Positions 34,058-46,807 of a DNA stretch of 64,000 bases are shown piece after piece. Location: the NCBI GenBank assembly GCA_018902385.1, contig JABSSW010000003.1, positions 682,001 to 746,000 on the forward strand. The letters are read 5' to 3'. Origin of the DNA: Physcia stellaris (Eukaryota; Ascomycota; Lecanoromycetes; Caliciales; Physciaceae). The first letter of the stretch is position 1; every line of letters starts with the position of its first letter. The notes beneath the pieces were generated by a model. The model ran no database searches. It was given only the letters and a program-made list of their open reading frames with translations, and was not told the DNA's origin. Position numbers and translations under genes: made by a program.

Positions 34058-36472
34058 ATGGGGATCAGTGGTAAATAAATCAGTCGTTCCATGTTCCTTT
34101 TAAGCAGCTCATGAAAACCAAGGTCTCCTTCCACTTCTGAAGTCCATCCACAAACCATGCAATCTTAAGAAATTTGCCGGCCAGACCATAGGAGTTGACG
34201 CCTATGGATGGCTTCATAGAGGTACGGTCGCCTGTGCGATCGATCTCGCGTTGGGAAAAGCGACAACCAAGTATGTCAGTTCCATCTCGTCCAGAGTTCC
34301 ACCGCTCACAAAGCCTCCAGATATGTCGACTTCTCACTCAATCGAGTGCGCATGCTGCTGCATTTTGGCGTTACTCCGTATCTAGTGTTCGATGGAGACT
34401 ATCTTCCTAGCAAAGCAGCCACGGAAACAGAGCGTGCCAAGAGGCGAGATGAAAGCCGAAAGGCTGGACTTGAACTTTACAAAGTCGGAAGAACTTCACA
34501 AGCCCAGAAAGAACTGCAAAAGGCCGTGGACGTTACCCCTGAGATGGCTGGCCAGCTCATTAGAGAACTCAAGAAACTTGGTGTGCAGTATGTAGTTGCA
34601 CCATACGAGGCTGACGCTCAGCTGGCGTATCTCGAGAAGAAAGGCATCATCCAAGGAGTTCTCTCTGAAGATTCAGATCTTCTCGTCTTCGGCGTAAGAT
34701 GTTTGTTGACAAAGCTTGATCAGTATGGAGATTGCATTGAGATCAATAGGAAGGATTTTACTGCCTGTCGAGATATCAGTTTGGTAGGTTGGTCGGATGC
34801 TGAATTTCGTATCATGGCCATCCTCAGCGGCTGCGATTATCTACCTAGCATCACTAACATGGGCCTCCTTACCGCCTATCGTATGGTTCGCAAACATAAG
34901 ACAATAGAGAAGATTCTACGAATGTTACAATTCGATGGCAAATACCACGTCCCATTGGGATACCTGGAATCATTTCAGAACGCCGTGCTGACATTTCGCC
35001 ACCAACGTGTCTTTTGCCCCTTATCAAAGAAGATGACGATGGTTACAAACCCAGCAACTGAGCATGAAATGGAGACTTTAGAGTTTATTGGTGCACCAGT
35101 TGATGCAGAGGTTGCGGCAAAGGTAGCTTGGGGCGAGCTTCACCCGATGACCAAAAAGCCCCTCAGAATCATTGTCCCAGAGCCACTGAGGACGCCTTTG
35201 CGGAGCATACCAACGCCGAATGGTATGAAGTTCACTGACTTGAAGGAAAATAAGTCGATCGAAACATTCTTCAAGGCTAAGCGAACACCACTCGCGGAGC
35301 TTGACCCTAACAGCTTCACGCCATCTCCGCGTCAGCAAAGACTTCAACAACGAGCAGGTGGAACGTGGATGTCAAGTCCAGCACCCCAAGGGCCCGCTGT
35401 ATCTCCGTCGAGGCGGCCGGAGCATTCCTTTCCTCCGATAGTAGCGAGCTCCACTACGTACAGTCAGCATCAGCCTTCACTTTCCGCTCCACAGCAGCCT
35501 ACGAAAAGACGAAGACTTTGCTCCGATGGAGACATCGAGTTTCAAGTCTCTTCGCCACTGCCCAACGGTGAAGTAGGCCAGAGCCGTTTCTTTGCTCCGA
35601 AACCTGATCAGTCTTACCTGGGTAAATCGATTGCTAAGAAAACCAAGACTAAGAATTCAAGTATCAATATTTGGTCCGATGACTCTATCGAAGACGCGAT
35701 GGCAGAGCTTCCGGATGTGATAAATTGCTCCAATAAGATCTTGCCCGAGATGTCAGTCTCCAAGGACAGCAAGGAACGACTGCAGGAGTCGAAGGCCAAA
35801 GATAAGGGCCCCGGAAAGGCGCCGGAAATCTTTCATGCTAGATCCAGCACCCAACACAACTCCCAGGGTTCAGCCTCCTCAGAACCGACCACCCACTCGG
35901 AAGCCTCACAAGCCACGTCTGCGACTACTGTCGAAATTTCCTCTCAGACGCCAATTCAAAGTGCAGAGAAGCACGTTACTGCGGAGCTCGTAGCCCTCAA
36001 AGGCAGTTTCGGTCACACGCCGGAACTAAGAAGCATAGTCTCTCGACAAAATGCTGCTAATCTTAAATTCAAGCCCGGGGAGTGTCAAGCCCTTCGACAA
36101 TCTGTAAAGCCCCAATTGATAAGGAAAGGTAGCTTGACTCCGCTGCAGCGGTTAGGAGCAAGCGCGCTGAACCGCTCAAAATCGTTCAGTGGCCCCATAG
36201 GTAAAGGTGAGGTCAAGCCCAACCCAGGGCCCTTGAAACCAAATTCAATGGAGGACACTCCGAAATCGGTCCTTTCCAACGAAGAGGGCTCTCTAGGCAT
36301 CTCAAAACGTCAGGAGGAATCTATGCGAGCTAGGCTACCACTTGATAAGGGCAGCGAAGATCTCATTATCCCAGACTCAGAAGAAGAGGCTTCTGGCTAT
36401 TCCTCGACGTCCGAAGCCGGGGCTATAGAGACACGGAATCTTGACCTTGGAAGATTTGCATACCAAGGTTAG
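34058..36472 (+). CDS. EXO1: exonuclease 1 (Exo1, Rad2/XPG family)
   Basis: Predicted 770-aa protein from three exons, 34058-34070, 34123-34270 and 34321-36472. The first exon is only 13 nt and supplies MGIS, the invariant Exo1 N-terminus. The metal-binding acids all sit where expected: Asp30 (GVDAYGW), Asp78 (VFDGD), Glu150 and Asp152 (YEADAQ), Asp171 and Asp173 (SEDSDLLVFG), and Asp226 (SGCDYLPS). The 5'-3' exonuclease and flap nuclease acts in mismatch repair and in resection of double-strand breaks. Residues after about 340 are disordered and Ser/Pro-rich. SIETFFKAKRTPLAEL at about 311-326 contains a plausible PCNA-type motif. Divergent from ECO1. Confidence 0.95.
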
Positions 36473-36770
36473 GGACTCTGGGTCTTTTTGTTGGGTTGCC
36501 ATAGCATTGTCCTGGAGTTAGGAGTTGTCTTGGTAGGCTGCATTTGATGGAGTATTCTGAGCATAGCGAGCGTACCTCACGAACTGTATGCGTAAGCACT
36601 TATGAGTGAGAACTTTATTATTCTTATGTATGAACTTGAAGTAACCGACTAACTTGACCCCGTCCATGATTTCATGATTATTAGACACTCGGCGCTTTCC
36701 CTGCCATACTGAAGCAAAATTCCCTCCAAAACTAACGTCTCAGCAAGCGGAGAGGGCGCACTCTGCTTGG
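36473..36770. other. short intergenic between convergent genes
   Basis: Presumed 3' ends of EXO1 and the SDR gene. Nothing else seen. Confidence 0.4.
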
Positions 36771-38151
36771 CTAGGAGTACTGCCTGACTTGATCCTCGCA
36801 CCATTCCCAGAATTGAGCTGCAATGCCCGTCCCACCTTCCTCCTCCTTCTTTTGTGCGAGCACCAGGTCCTTGCGAAGGTTCGGGTATTTCCGACCCCAG
36901 GGGATCACTGTGAAAAAAATGTAAGTAAATTGATGGAAATACTTTTTGGCAATCAACGAGTGGAGAGATAAAACCTACGGTAAGAGCCACTCTGAGCACT
37001 AGTAATCTCAGGCGAGAGCCCGGCGTACAATTCCGTGTAGGCACCAAAAATCGGCTCATAAAAGAGCAATATAGCCAGCATCTATTCGCGATATCTGAAT
37101 TAGCATATCCATCATTGGACAAGCGCTGGATTGCAAGCCAGACGTGTCGCGTGAATGCATCTCGTCTACGTTCTTTCTTACGGTCCTAGAGCAGGAAAAG
37201 GAATAGACCGATGCTCAAGGGCTTACCTTCTCGAACCCAGAACGGTAGCGTTGCAGGTCGGTTTTAAGTGCGCCCGGATTCAGTGACTTGTGATCGATCA
37301 GTATGTGTCATCATGCAGTGCATTGTCTGGTGCTATACGTACTACACTAATGATGCCCTCGTTTACAGCACGTCTCGCCAATTCACTGCCGTGGTAGATG
37401 TTACCAGCTTTACTACAACCGTACTTAAGGGCCGGAGATTTGTCTACTTTGTAGTCTAGATTAGATAGGTCGATGCCGTTTTTCTCGGAGAAGACCTCGG
37501 CTCCATTGGAGGATACCCAGACTACGCGCACACTGTCTGCTGGCGCCTTCTTGGCCGTTTCGGCCAGTATTGGTCGAAGCAATTTAGTGAATAGAAATGG
37601 GGCTACATTGTTGGTGCCTAGCTGCAGTTCATAGCCTTGCTCGGTCTTGCTACCTTGTGGGGGCGTCATGACGCCAGCATTATTCCACAAGACGTCCAGA
37701 CGATCGTTTTGGCTCAGGAAGTCATCCGCTGAGCGCTTGATGGTCGTCAAGTCGTTCAGGTCCAAATGGAGGTAGATCAATTGACCATTGGACTCCGGTA
37801 CACGAGCCTTGATTCGCTCGATGGCCTTTTGACTCTTCTCCTCTGAACGTGCGGCTACATAGATTTTGGCATTGTGCTTGTAGAGGATGAAGGCCAGCTG
37901 TTCGCCGACGCCTGATGATGCCCCTGTGACTATGAACACCTTGCCCGATTGATCGGGGAGATTCTGTTCTATTGATAGTTTTTTTGTGTCAGCAATTTGG
38001 TTCCTTCAATAGCCACGAGGAAATCGTTGATGCGCACGTCGATCATGCGATCCAGAAATTCGAGTTTACGAAGGAGCAAAATGGGCATCGAGAACTACTT
38101 ACCGGTCAACGTGGGCTTCGGTGGCCATAGCTGAGAAAATTGGTTTCCCAT
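36771..38151 (-). CDS. short-chain dehydrogenase/reductase (retinol dehydrogenase/WWOX-like SDR)
   Basis: Predicted 323-aa NAD(P)-dependent oxidoreductase from five exons: 38151-38103, 37968-37346, 37286-37227, 37081-36979 and 36907-36771. Classical SDR features are intact: the nucleotide-binding TGASSGVG at 31-38, NNAGV at 112-116, the catalytic Ser near 169 (WVSSNG), and YGCSK (Tyr199, Lys203). Downstream SLNPGALKTDLQRY and FGAYTELYAGLSPEI follow the fungal RDH/WWOX-like branch. Substrate unknown. Intron 1 (134 bp) and intron 3 (145 bp) are long for this locus; intron 3 contains an open frame in another phase, but only its removal yields the conserved block. Confidence 0.88.
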
Positions 38152-39003
38152 GTTGTGCTTCTGCGGTACGAGCAACAGTTAATTACTAGGAGTCTACTTC
38201 TAGAATAGTTGAGCTTGAAACCGTTGAATTACAGAAATTGGGAAACAATCGACTACAAATGGAGGCGGAGAAAGAGGAAACCGAGATCAGAATACTAGGG
38301 GTTGTATAGATATAAATCAGTGCCTTTTATAGCATGATGACAACGAAGCAGTAAAGTCATCCTTCTGCAATCCTCTCATTTTGCACAGTGCGCAGCTGGC
38401 ATGCCGCCGCTTCCGCTCTGTGCATAAGTACGTCTTCATCGCCTCTAAGCTAAATCATACCAAGCATGCTTATCAGGCAGCAAGAATGGCACAGCACCAA
38501 CGATTCACGCCTCATCGATGACAGAATACTGGATGGGTAGGGGGCCATGGCTATGTCCCATGGACTGCTTACAATTATTTGGGTGTTCAGTGATTGCAGA
38601 AGCCGAAGAGGAACAGTGGACCCAAGACAAAGCACTGTATACCTGATACTTGCTTGGCTGAGCAGACGAGTGCGATAATCACCTCAATAAGTAAAGCCGA
38701 CTCATAAATTCAACCGAAGCGAGAGAATTAATCGTGAAATTCCATGCGCTAGTGGTTTGGGGATTCTTATTTTGTTTTGATTTGGTTAGCCGACACAGAA
38801 CTGTGGGGCGCAAATCACCAGGGCCTAGCCGAGAATATAAATAAGGGATCCCCTCGTCGCCCCGCGCATGTTGTCCCCCTCGAGAATCCCACCCAGCAGC
38901 CTTCGTCGTCATTCACTCATCCACCACCCCATCTTTCACCGGCTTATTGCAGCTCGTTCGATTCTTCGTCAACTCCTCTATCAATCCATAACCATCATTA
39001 GCT
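38152..39003. other. intergenic, divergent promoter region of SDR and histone H1
   Basis: About 850 bp. The stretch just upstream of H1 (38880-38995) is pyrimidine-rich, as often seen before highly expressed fungal genes. No other gene seen. Confidence 0.45.
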
Positions 39004-40259
39004 ATGCCTCCCAAGAAAGCCACCGGCGCTGCGTCGACAAAAAAAGCCGCTGCCACCCCCGCCCATGCATCATACAGAGGTCAGTCACTGCCCTATATCT
39101 CCACCCAACGCTGTCGCATTCAGATATGGACTGGTTTATCTTGGTCGCGGACACTTACTGACTCTATATTGCAGATATGGTGAAGGAAGCAATTCTTACG
39201 GTGAGTTTGTACTGAGGGACGCGTTCGCTTGTTGTTATTTGGACGCCATCATCTCAACAAACATCTCAACATTTGCGCGAACTCTAGCCGGGTCTCATTG
39301 TATAAGCTGACACGTCATGTCCATTGATAGCTCAAAGAACGCAACGGTAGCAGGTATGTACAGTGTTCTTACAAACCCTACTACATACATGGCGCCTTCC
39401 CACGGGCGCATGCTCAGTACATTATGCTAATCAGTATCAATTTAAAGCCGTGTAGCAATTAAGAAATATGTCCAAGCCAACCACAAGGCTGCCGCGTCGT
39501 CTGCCGCCTTCGAGACACAACTGAATAAGGCCATTCGAACTGGTGTAGAGAAGGGCGAGTTTGCTCAACCCAAGGGTAAGTCGATCTGATGCTGTGTCAT
39601 TTCTTCTGTTCTTGGCACACTTCTATCGCGTTTATATCTCTCTTTACTGTCACTGCCGCGGCCCGACGTTCAAGGAAGAATGATGTGGTGCTTGTGCTGA
39701 CATATCATAGGCGCGTCAGGAACTGTAAAGTTAGCCAAGAAGGAGGCTGCTCCGAAACCTACGACAACCACCAAGCCGGCTGCTGCCAAGGTAATTTTTG
39801 ATTGAATGTTTCATGTTGTACTGGGAATAAGCTAAATCTGCTCTAGAAGGAGAAAGTGACCAAACCCAAGGCTACTGCTACCAAGAAGAAAGTCGGCGCT
39901 CCCAAGAAAGCGACCAAGGCAGTTGCACCGAAGAAGACCGCTGCTCCTAAAAAGGCCGCTGCACCAAAGGCCAAGGCTAATACAGCTAGCAAGCGCAAGA
40001 CTCCTGCAAAGGTGACTCAGTCCTCATTGTCTGTGGACCCAACTTGTTACTGATACATGACGGTCAGGCTCCCGCAATCGTCGACGAGGAAAAGGTTCTA
40101 AGCAAGACCAAATCAGGCCGTGTCACTAAAGGCCCTGCTAAGCCTGCTGCAAAGCCCAAGACTGGCAAGAAGCCTGGTCCAAAGAAGGCTGCCGCCAAGA
40201 AGACTGCGACTCCGAAGAAGGCGACGCCCAAGAAGGCAGAAGCGGCAGCAACTACTTAA
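39004..40259 (+). CDS. linker histone H1
   Basis: Predicted 229-aa protein from seven exons: 39004-39079, 39175-39200, 39331-39353, 39448-39575, 39711-39790, 39847-40011 and 40068-40259. The winged-helix globular domain spans about 22-95 (SYRDMVKEAILTLKERNG; SRVAIKKYVQANH; LNKAIRTGVEKGEFAQPKG). The C-terminal tail is a long Lys/Ala/Pro region with many PKK and AKK repeats (e.g. PKKTAAPKKAAAPKAKA). H1 binds linker DNA at the nucleosome exit and compacts chromatin. Introns crowd the globular domain. A short insertion around VDEEKVLSKTKSGRV breaks the basic tail. Confidence 0.95.
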
Positions 40260-41356
40260 GGTGCTAATCAAGCGTTTCATTTGTCTCACGTGTGGGTAAA
40301 CGATAGGGATGGATGTGTATTAGGCGTTGCTGCGGTGTTAGTCACGTCTTTCTTCTTGCACATAGGGAAGATATCACGGACGCGTGCCTCTAGCAGATTA
40401 TTTTACTGCTGTTGATGCTCATAGGCGTTCTTGGGCTATGATGAGCTTGGTTGCTGTAAAGTATCTATAGCACTGCTACCGAACAAAAACTGTTGTAAAG
40501 CAATCTCAAAGTTGCCCTATGCCTTGTTTTTCGTAATACTCGTTGGGGATGACGGTGCATTCAATTTGTTTGCTTTCTTTCAGGTCTGAAACATGTCTTC
40601 GAGATGGCACAGAAGGTAAGAAAGGAGCATCAGTATCCCGCACGTATCCGAAACTGCCCTGGTGACCCTGCGTGATTGGTTCTGAGCCTGTGTACCTGAG
40701 TACGGCTACGAATAAAGACAATCAAACGACAGTTGAGCTTGAGACAGGTGGTTAGCGCCAGCACTCTAGCCATAATCATGAGGGATTGTAATGGTGTTCA
40801 TGACCAGAAGTCAAGACGGGGTCTGGTTAAGAGCACAAGTTGGAATTCTGCAGTTTGCATTGAAGGGTCGAGGTTGGAGGTGAGGCACAGTTGTTGAGGC
40901 GCAACCGAAATGGTGAAAACGTGGATCCCGCCGACACCAAGCCGGGAAGAGAACCGCGCGGAATATCTTATCACTCCATGAACTGGGCTGTCTGCTGTCT
41001 CCCAGCAATACTGTCTTGTATCATCCGATTTCCATTGTCTTCATTGACGAGGTGCCTCAATTAATGCGTACTTGGAACATAGCTTCCGGGTAACGGCATA
41101 TTTAGTGACAGCGCATCCTAGCAGTGAGAGTGGGACATGCCCTCATCAGCCGATTCCTAATCGCAGCATAATCCCAGATGCGAGACCTACTTCTGGGATT
41201 CGGGGTTTCCTACAATGGGCATCACGCCTCACAAGGTCGCGTAAAAATCCGGCATGATTCAAGGACGTACACAGCTCCAGGTCACTTACCTCACGTCTGA
41301 CACAGTCATTCAACCCATAGAGTCACAGGCAATTCGCCATTGCCTGAACACTCGAC
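40260..41356. other. intergenic, no gene recognised
   Basis: About 1.1 kb: 3' end of H1 and promoter of MSS4. Short open frames only. Confidence 0.4.
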
Positions 41357-44300
41357 ATGCCATCCATCTTAGCAGACATAGTCAGCGAGCCTGTTACTTT
41401 GACTTCAAGCGACAAATCGCCCTATGAGCCTCCACATCGTTCTTCGCAAGAGAAATCCTCTCGGAGGTCATCTGGCACCAATGGGGCCGTATTGAATGGC
41501 TTCACCGTCGACGGCTCCGGTATTAGCAAGATCAAAGATGGAGTATTTTACAAGGGATCAAAGGGTGCAAATTCTAGTCTCCATTCGCTGCCAAATGGAA
41601 GGCCTAGCGACTGCACAGATACTTGGGGAAGGCCGCACTCCAGAAACGGGAGTGATATCTCTATAGCAAGTGGACCGAATGGTATCGGAGAGGGCGGAAG
41701 ACGAAGTCCAGGGCCAGCGAGCGTCTTATCGAAGCAGAGCGCAGTCGACAGTGGATCTTCTCCAGCACAGGCAAATGGAGTCCTAGTGCAACCATCGAGG
41801 CCCAAGTCACCTGGGAAAGGCCAAATCGGCTCTGGACATCGAGGCCATTCAAGAGCACATTCTTCATCCGCACCGCAAAGTCACACTCCGTACCCAACAC
41901 CCTTGAACACTTCAGATGCAGCCCAACAAGCCTCTCTTGGAACTCCAACCAAAGCCCTTGACCCCCAGGCACCCAATAGATTCTCCGCACCTCCCAACCC
42001 ATCCAGTATGAAACCATATCATGCCGGGTCTTCCTCTTCTTCCTTACATCCTACAGCTCCCCGACTGCAGCATCGACATACGCTGCAAGTTCCTCGGGCC
42101 TCAACAAGCCGAACATCAAAGGAATATACATCCCCGGTCAAGACATCATCAGAGGGACCTGATGGCGAATATGAGCGCTTCTCACCAGATCATGGGGTTG
42201 GGCGAGGATCTTTTAGTTTAGGGCGACGACCAACCCAGTCAATTCAGTCTGATATGTTCCTGGATGAAATCCCACAGGACGGCGATATGGCGAGGTGGAC
42301 GGAAACAATACGACAGAAAAGGGTAAGCCGCAGACAACGAAAAGAGGAGGAGGAGGACGACAGAGTTGTGGTCGGTACTAAAGTCGACATGAACCATGTC
42401 AATTGGGTGACAGCATACAACATGCTGACTGGCATACGGTTTACGGTATCAAGAACGAATGCGAAGATGGATCGAGAGCTGACGGACGCGGATTTTGATG
42501 CGCGGCACAAGTTCTCTTTCGACATGTAGGTTATACTACCACACTCTGTAACCGCAGAATGCTGACTTTGTCTCGAGCACCGGCAATGAGCTTACACCAT
42601 CCGCGAAGTACGATTTCAAATTCAAGGATTATGCACCGTGGGTGTTTCGTCATTTACGCGCCAAATTCATGCTGGATCCTGCAGATTATCTGATGTCTTT
42701 GACGAGTAAATATATACTCTCCGAGCTGGGTTCACCTGGGAAGAGTGGAAGCTTCTTCTATTTCTCTAGGGACTACAAGTACATAATCAAGACGATCCAT
42801 CACGCAGAGCACAAATTGCTGAGGAAAATACTTCGGGAGTACTACGCACATATCGAGCGAAATCCTAATACTTTGATATCTCAATTTTATGGACTGCATC
42901 GAGTCAAGATACCATACGGGAGGAAGATTCATTTTGTGGTCATGAACAACCTATTCCCTCCACACCGCGACATACATCAGACGTTTGATTTGAAGGGTTC
43001 AACAATAGGGCGAGACTTCCGAGAGGAAGACCTCGAGAAAAATCCGAGAGCAACCCTGAAGGACCTCAATTGGTTACGGCGCAACTACCATTTCGAGTTT
43101 GGACCTCGCAAGAAGAGTCTCTTCATTGAGCAGATGAAGCGGGACGTCGCTCTTCTCCAGAAACTGAAAATAATGGACTACTCGATGCTTGTTGGCATTC
43201 ATGACCTGAACAAAGGCAACGAAGAGAATTTGCGCGATAGAACTTTGCAGGTCTTTCAGCCTGGAGGAGAGCGTGAGGGGGAGCCACAGCTTAACACGAT
43301 CTCTCGGACACCTTCCAAACTCGAAAATGCTCGAAAAGCAAAGGAACTAAGGCAAATTATTAGGCGTGAAAAGCCAGTACCTATGGAACAGAGTACCAGC
43401 AAAATGCCAGATGAGATGCTCGAAGAACGAAAGAACTTAATCTTCTACAGCGACGATGGCGGCTTCAGGGCTACCCACGAGGATGGTCAACCAGGCGAAG
43501 AAATTTACTATCTCGGGATCATCGATTGTCTGACACATGTAAGTACTTGGCTACGCTGAGTCCATTGAGTAATATGACATGCTAACAAATCCACAGTACG
43601 GCTTTGTGAAACGCGCAGAACATCTCTGGAAAGGCATGTCAGCGCCGAAGAACCAGATTTCTCCCATTCCGCCCGAACCTTACGGTGACCGCTTCAAGAA
43701 ATTCATATCCGGCCTGTCAAAGACCAAAGAGGAAGTTGAGCGTGAAGCTCAGGCGTCTGAGCAGCTCAACAACTCCTTTGACAGTACTCATGCCACCACC
43801 GCAGTCGATCACCCTGGGAAGTTCAGTTCAAATATAATGAGAAGAAGCACTGAGAGAGTGATCGAGAAGGCTGAAAAGCAAGCGCGCAAAAGCGAGGAAC
43901 GCGGCGCAGTCGAAGATGAGAGAAGGGATAGAACGATTAGTGCAGTGAGGAGCTCAAGCGCAGACCGCAGCAACGCAATGGCTGGTCAGACTTTGCCCGT
44001 TGTGGAGGAAGATGGAGAAGCCAACAGCAGAGAAGATAGCCTCCACAATGAGAAATCACCTACTACAAGAGGCCAGCAGCAGAATGTCGACCTCTGGCCA
44101 AGCCGCAGCTCGCACGACCGCCCCGACTACACTAGGGAGAAAAGTCTAGCTGGGGGAAAAGCAGCCGCGATCCTTGAGCAGGCGACGGGTGCCGCACAAG
44201 TCATGGCGGCTAAGGGAGAAACAGAACTGGACGACGCAGCCAGTGAGAAGCCGCCTCCAACGCCAGAGAAGGATATAAAATACCAAAAACACCAGTCCTT

Positions 44301-44367
44301 GCCCAGGCTGCCGCCCTTACCACCCATAAGAATGGTCGACAGCCCAGACCTTTCGGGTCCTCCCTAA
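41357..44367 (+). CDS. phosphatidylinositol-4-phosphate 5-kinase (Mss4/Its3 type)
   Basis: Predicted 966-aa protein from three exons: 41357-42525, 42578-43538 and 43597-44367. The first 330 residues are a disordered Ser/Pro-rich region. The PIPK catalytic domain runs from about 370 to 740: [20 protein letters not shown], the glycine-rich [40 protein letters not shown], and the [11 protein letters not shown] motif, then [14 protein letters not shown]. It makes PI(4,5)P2 at the plasma membrane, controlling actin, endocytosis and Pkc signalling. A charged insert ([19 protein letters not shown]) separates the MDYS block from the final strand, as in other fungal Mss4 proteins. The C-terminal tail is charged and ends in a polyproline stretch. 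The first intron acceptor (TCTCGAG) is required to give FDITGNELTP. Confidence 0.94.
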
Positions 44368-45035
44368 CAATCTAAGCCAGGGTCTTAGGGAGGTTCGGTG
44401 TTTGGTTCGAGGATGATCCCGTTCGTTTTCTTTGTTCGTCATAAGATACCCACATATTTTGATACTTATACACTTTGCATAAAGGGGGTTTCGCAGGCGA
44501 TTTGGTTCCGCAGGAGGTTGGGGGAAGTGTCTCATAGACAGCGCGTGTGGGAATCCTAAGGAGTGGCCGGGAAAGGGGCACTGGTATTGTTATTGTACAA
44601 AACACACGCACATGACTGTGTTACGTTCAGAACCTAAGATAACGTCTACGCGGTCGCGAATCCGGGTGAGACTGGCTTCGCTTCTTAGCCTAGATCGAAG
44701 CTCAGAGTCAGCTATATTGATTTCCATTACCCTGTAAAAGAGCGTCCTTCATTGCATTCGTGAGAATATACTCAGCGAGCCGAGACCGTGAATAGAACTC
44801 TGTTCGAAGTCGATATGCAAATTGCTTTTTTTCTACTCTGAACGCGAGATTACTGTGAATATCGAGGGGATGAAACTCCGACTTAGCAAACACCTCAATC
44901 CATCTTGATGTGATGATCCTCGAGAGTTTTTCTTCGTTCCTCGACTCCGGCCTTCTCTGCATCCAACAAAAATCGGAAACGAACCGCTGGTTTGGGAATT
45001 TGCTTTGGGAACAAGTCTACTCGGACACCGGCCTT
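44368..45035. other. intergenic between convergent genes
   Basis: About 670 bp with no recognised gene. Confidence 0.4.
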
Positions 45036-46807
45036 TCACCGCCGTCTCCACCACAGGCGCCCGAAGCCTCGTTCTTGCAGCTCTCTCCTCGCCGCACCAT
45101 CCACAATAACGCCTTCCCCATCACTCGTAGAGCTCCCGCTACTGGCCTGCTTCGCCCTGGGCCCATTCCCCACAAAGCGAAGCAGCAGCGTCATCGCCAC
45201 CGCGCTAAGGATGGAGAGGCACAGTATCCCGACCATGACCAGCGTGCTTTTGCGGTACTGTTTCCTACCGGGCTTGGCATCGCTTTCCCATCCCGTGAAC
45301 AGGGCATACGTCGTCAGGATCGAGCCCAGATTACCGAGCCCGGACACCACCGCCGACGCAGCCGCGACGCCGACCTCGCCGTGACGCGGTTGGAAGATCT
45401 CGTTCGTCCACGTCATCGTGATGGGCACCGTCGGGCCAAGGCCAAACCCCACCATCAGGAGCCCGCCGTAGCGCGGCCACGGGTTCGACGCGCTGCCTGC
45501 GTAGGTCGTCATCAGCAAGCCTGCGATCTGGATGCAGACGGGTACGCTGAAGAAGAGGGCGCGGTGGTGGTGGAAGCGGTCCGAGAACGGGGTCACGAGC
45601 AGGATCGCGATGAGATCCATGATCCAGATCGGGGCCGAGAGGAGACTGAGCTGCACGCCTGTGAGGGTCTTGTCGGTTCCGCGGATGATGACTGTAGCGT
45701 AGTTCTGGACGCCGATGCCGACGCCGACGACGCCGAAGTACATCAGGAGCAAAGGGTAGAGACGCCAGTCTAGGAAGACTGCGAGGAGGTCTTTGGGTTC
45801 CCAGCGTCGGCGGTGGTAGACTCTCGTGAGATCTTCGTAGTGGATTTGGGCGTCTTCGCCGGTCAAGGCGGGTTTGCTCTGTGGCACCCATTTGTGCCAG
45901 CTTTTCCGTTCGGGCACTTCTCCCGGTGGCAGTGGTCGGTCTGGGAGCCACCAGAGCAAACTGAAGCCTACGATGACGCCAACAAGGCCGTATAAAAGGA
46001 ACATCCATTGAAACCCAACCAGACCGCCAAGTCCGTCCATCTTCTGGAAACCGGCAGATACTAGACCCACGACGGCTGCAGAGACCTGAGCGGCTGTGAA
46101 GTACTGGCCTATCCGTTTACCTGTTCGAGATGGAGGGTAGAACAGAGTCAGGTAGTAGGCCATACCGGGCCACATACCAGCAATCACAATGCCAAGCAGA
46201 AGGCGAAGGAGACTGCGGATAGTATCAGCAGATCTTGAGCTAGGCTTGTCACAAAGGAGTTCTACTATAGACTCCATGCCGCCTTCATAGCCGCCAAACA
46301 GCTCCCAATGACACCGACACCGATCACGATCCTACTCATCCAGACCCGGGGACTAAGGCGGGTCATGATGAGATTGGAAGGGAGATCGAAAATGACATAG
46401 CAGACGTAGAATAGAGCTAATCCTGTGGAGATCTGCTTTGGAGTGAGGTTGAGTTCGGAGCCGAGGTCGTGGCCTGATTCGATGTTCATCGTTTGGGCAA
46501 GCCCGACATTGGATCGGATTGCTGAGCAGAGAAAGTAGAGCACCCAGAATGCTAGAAGCGATGAGAAACGAGATTGTATTCTCCACACGCGAGACTTGCC
46601 TGGAATGATCCGTCGATCCAGTTTCCTGGAGAAGTCGGGTTAAACCCATGTATTCGGCTTCAGTGTCGAACCTTCTCACCTGTAAACCTTCTCGATTCTT
46701 TGAATATCTACTGACTGCATCTCCATATCAGGGGAAAGTTGGTTCTTGTCATCTACTCCTCCTACGTGAGACTCATAATCTTTCTTTGTAGAGAATTTTC
46801 CTGCCAT
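45036..46807 (-). CDS. MFS permease, allantoate/anion:cation symporter family
   Basis: Predicted 538-aa polytopic membrane protein from five exons: 46807-46680, 46625-46600, 46551-46266 and 46212-45036, the third boundary being a GC-AG intron (46599-46552; donor GCAAGT) that may also be read through in frame. Features of the allantoate (Dal5/Tna1-like) family: KVYRKLDRRIIPAFWVLYFL at the first segment, NVGLAQTMN, the first-loop motif LPSNLIMTRLSPRVWMSRIV, and RLLLGIVIAGMWPGMAYYLT in the N-half. About 12 membrane segments are apparent. These carriers import organic anions such as vitamins, allantoate or nicotinate; the substrate here cannot be set. Note: the listed ranges describe four exons if the final one is counted whole; the model has introns at 46679-46626, 46599-46552 and 46265-46213. 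Confidence 0.88.
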
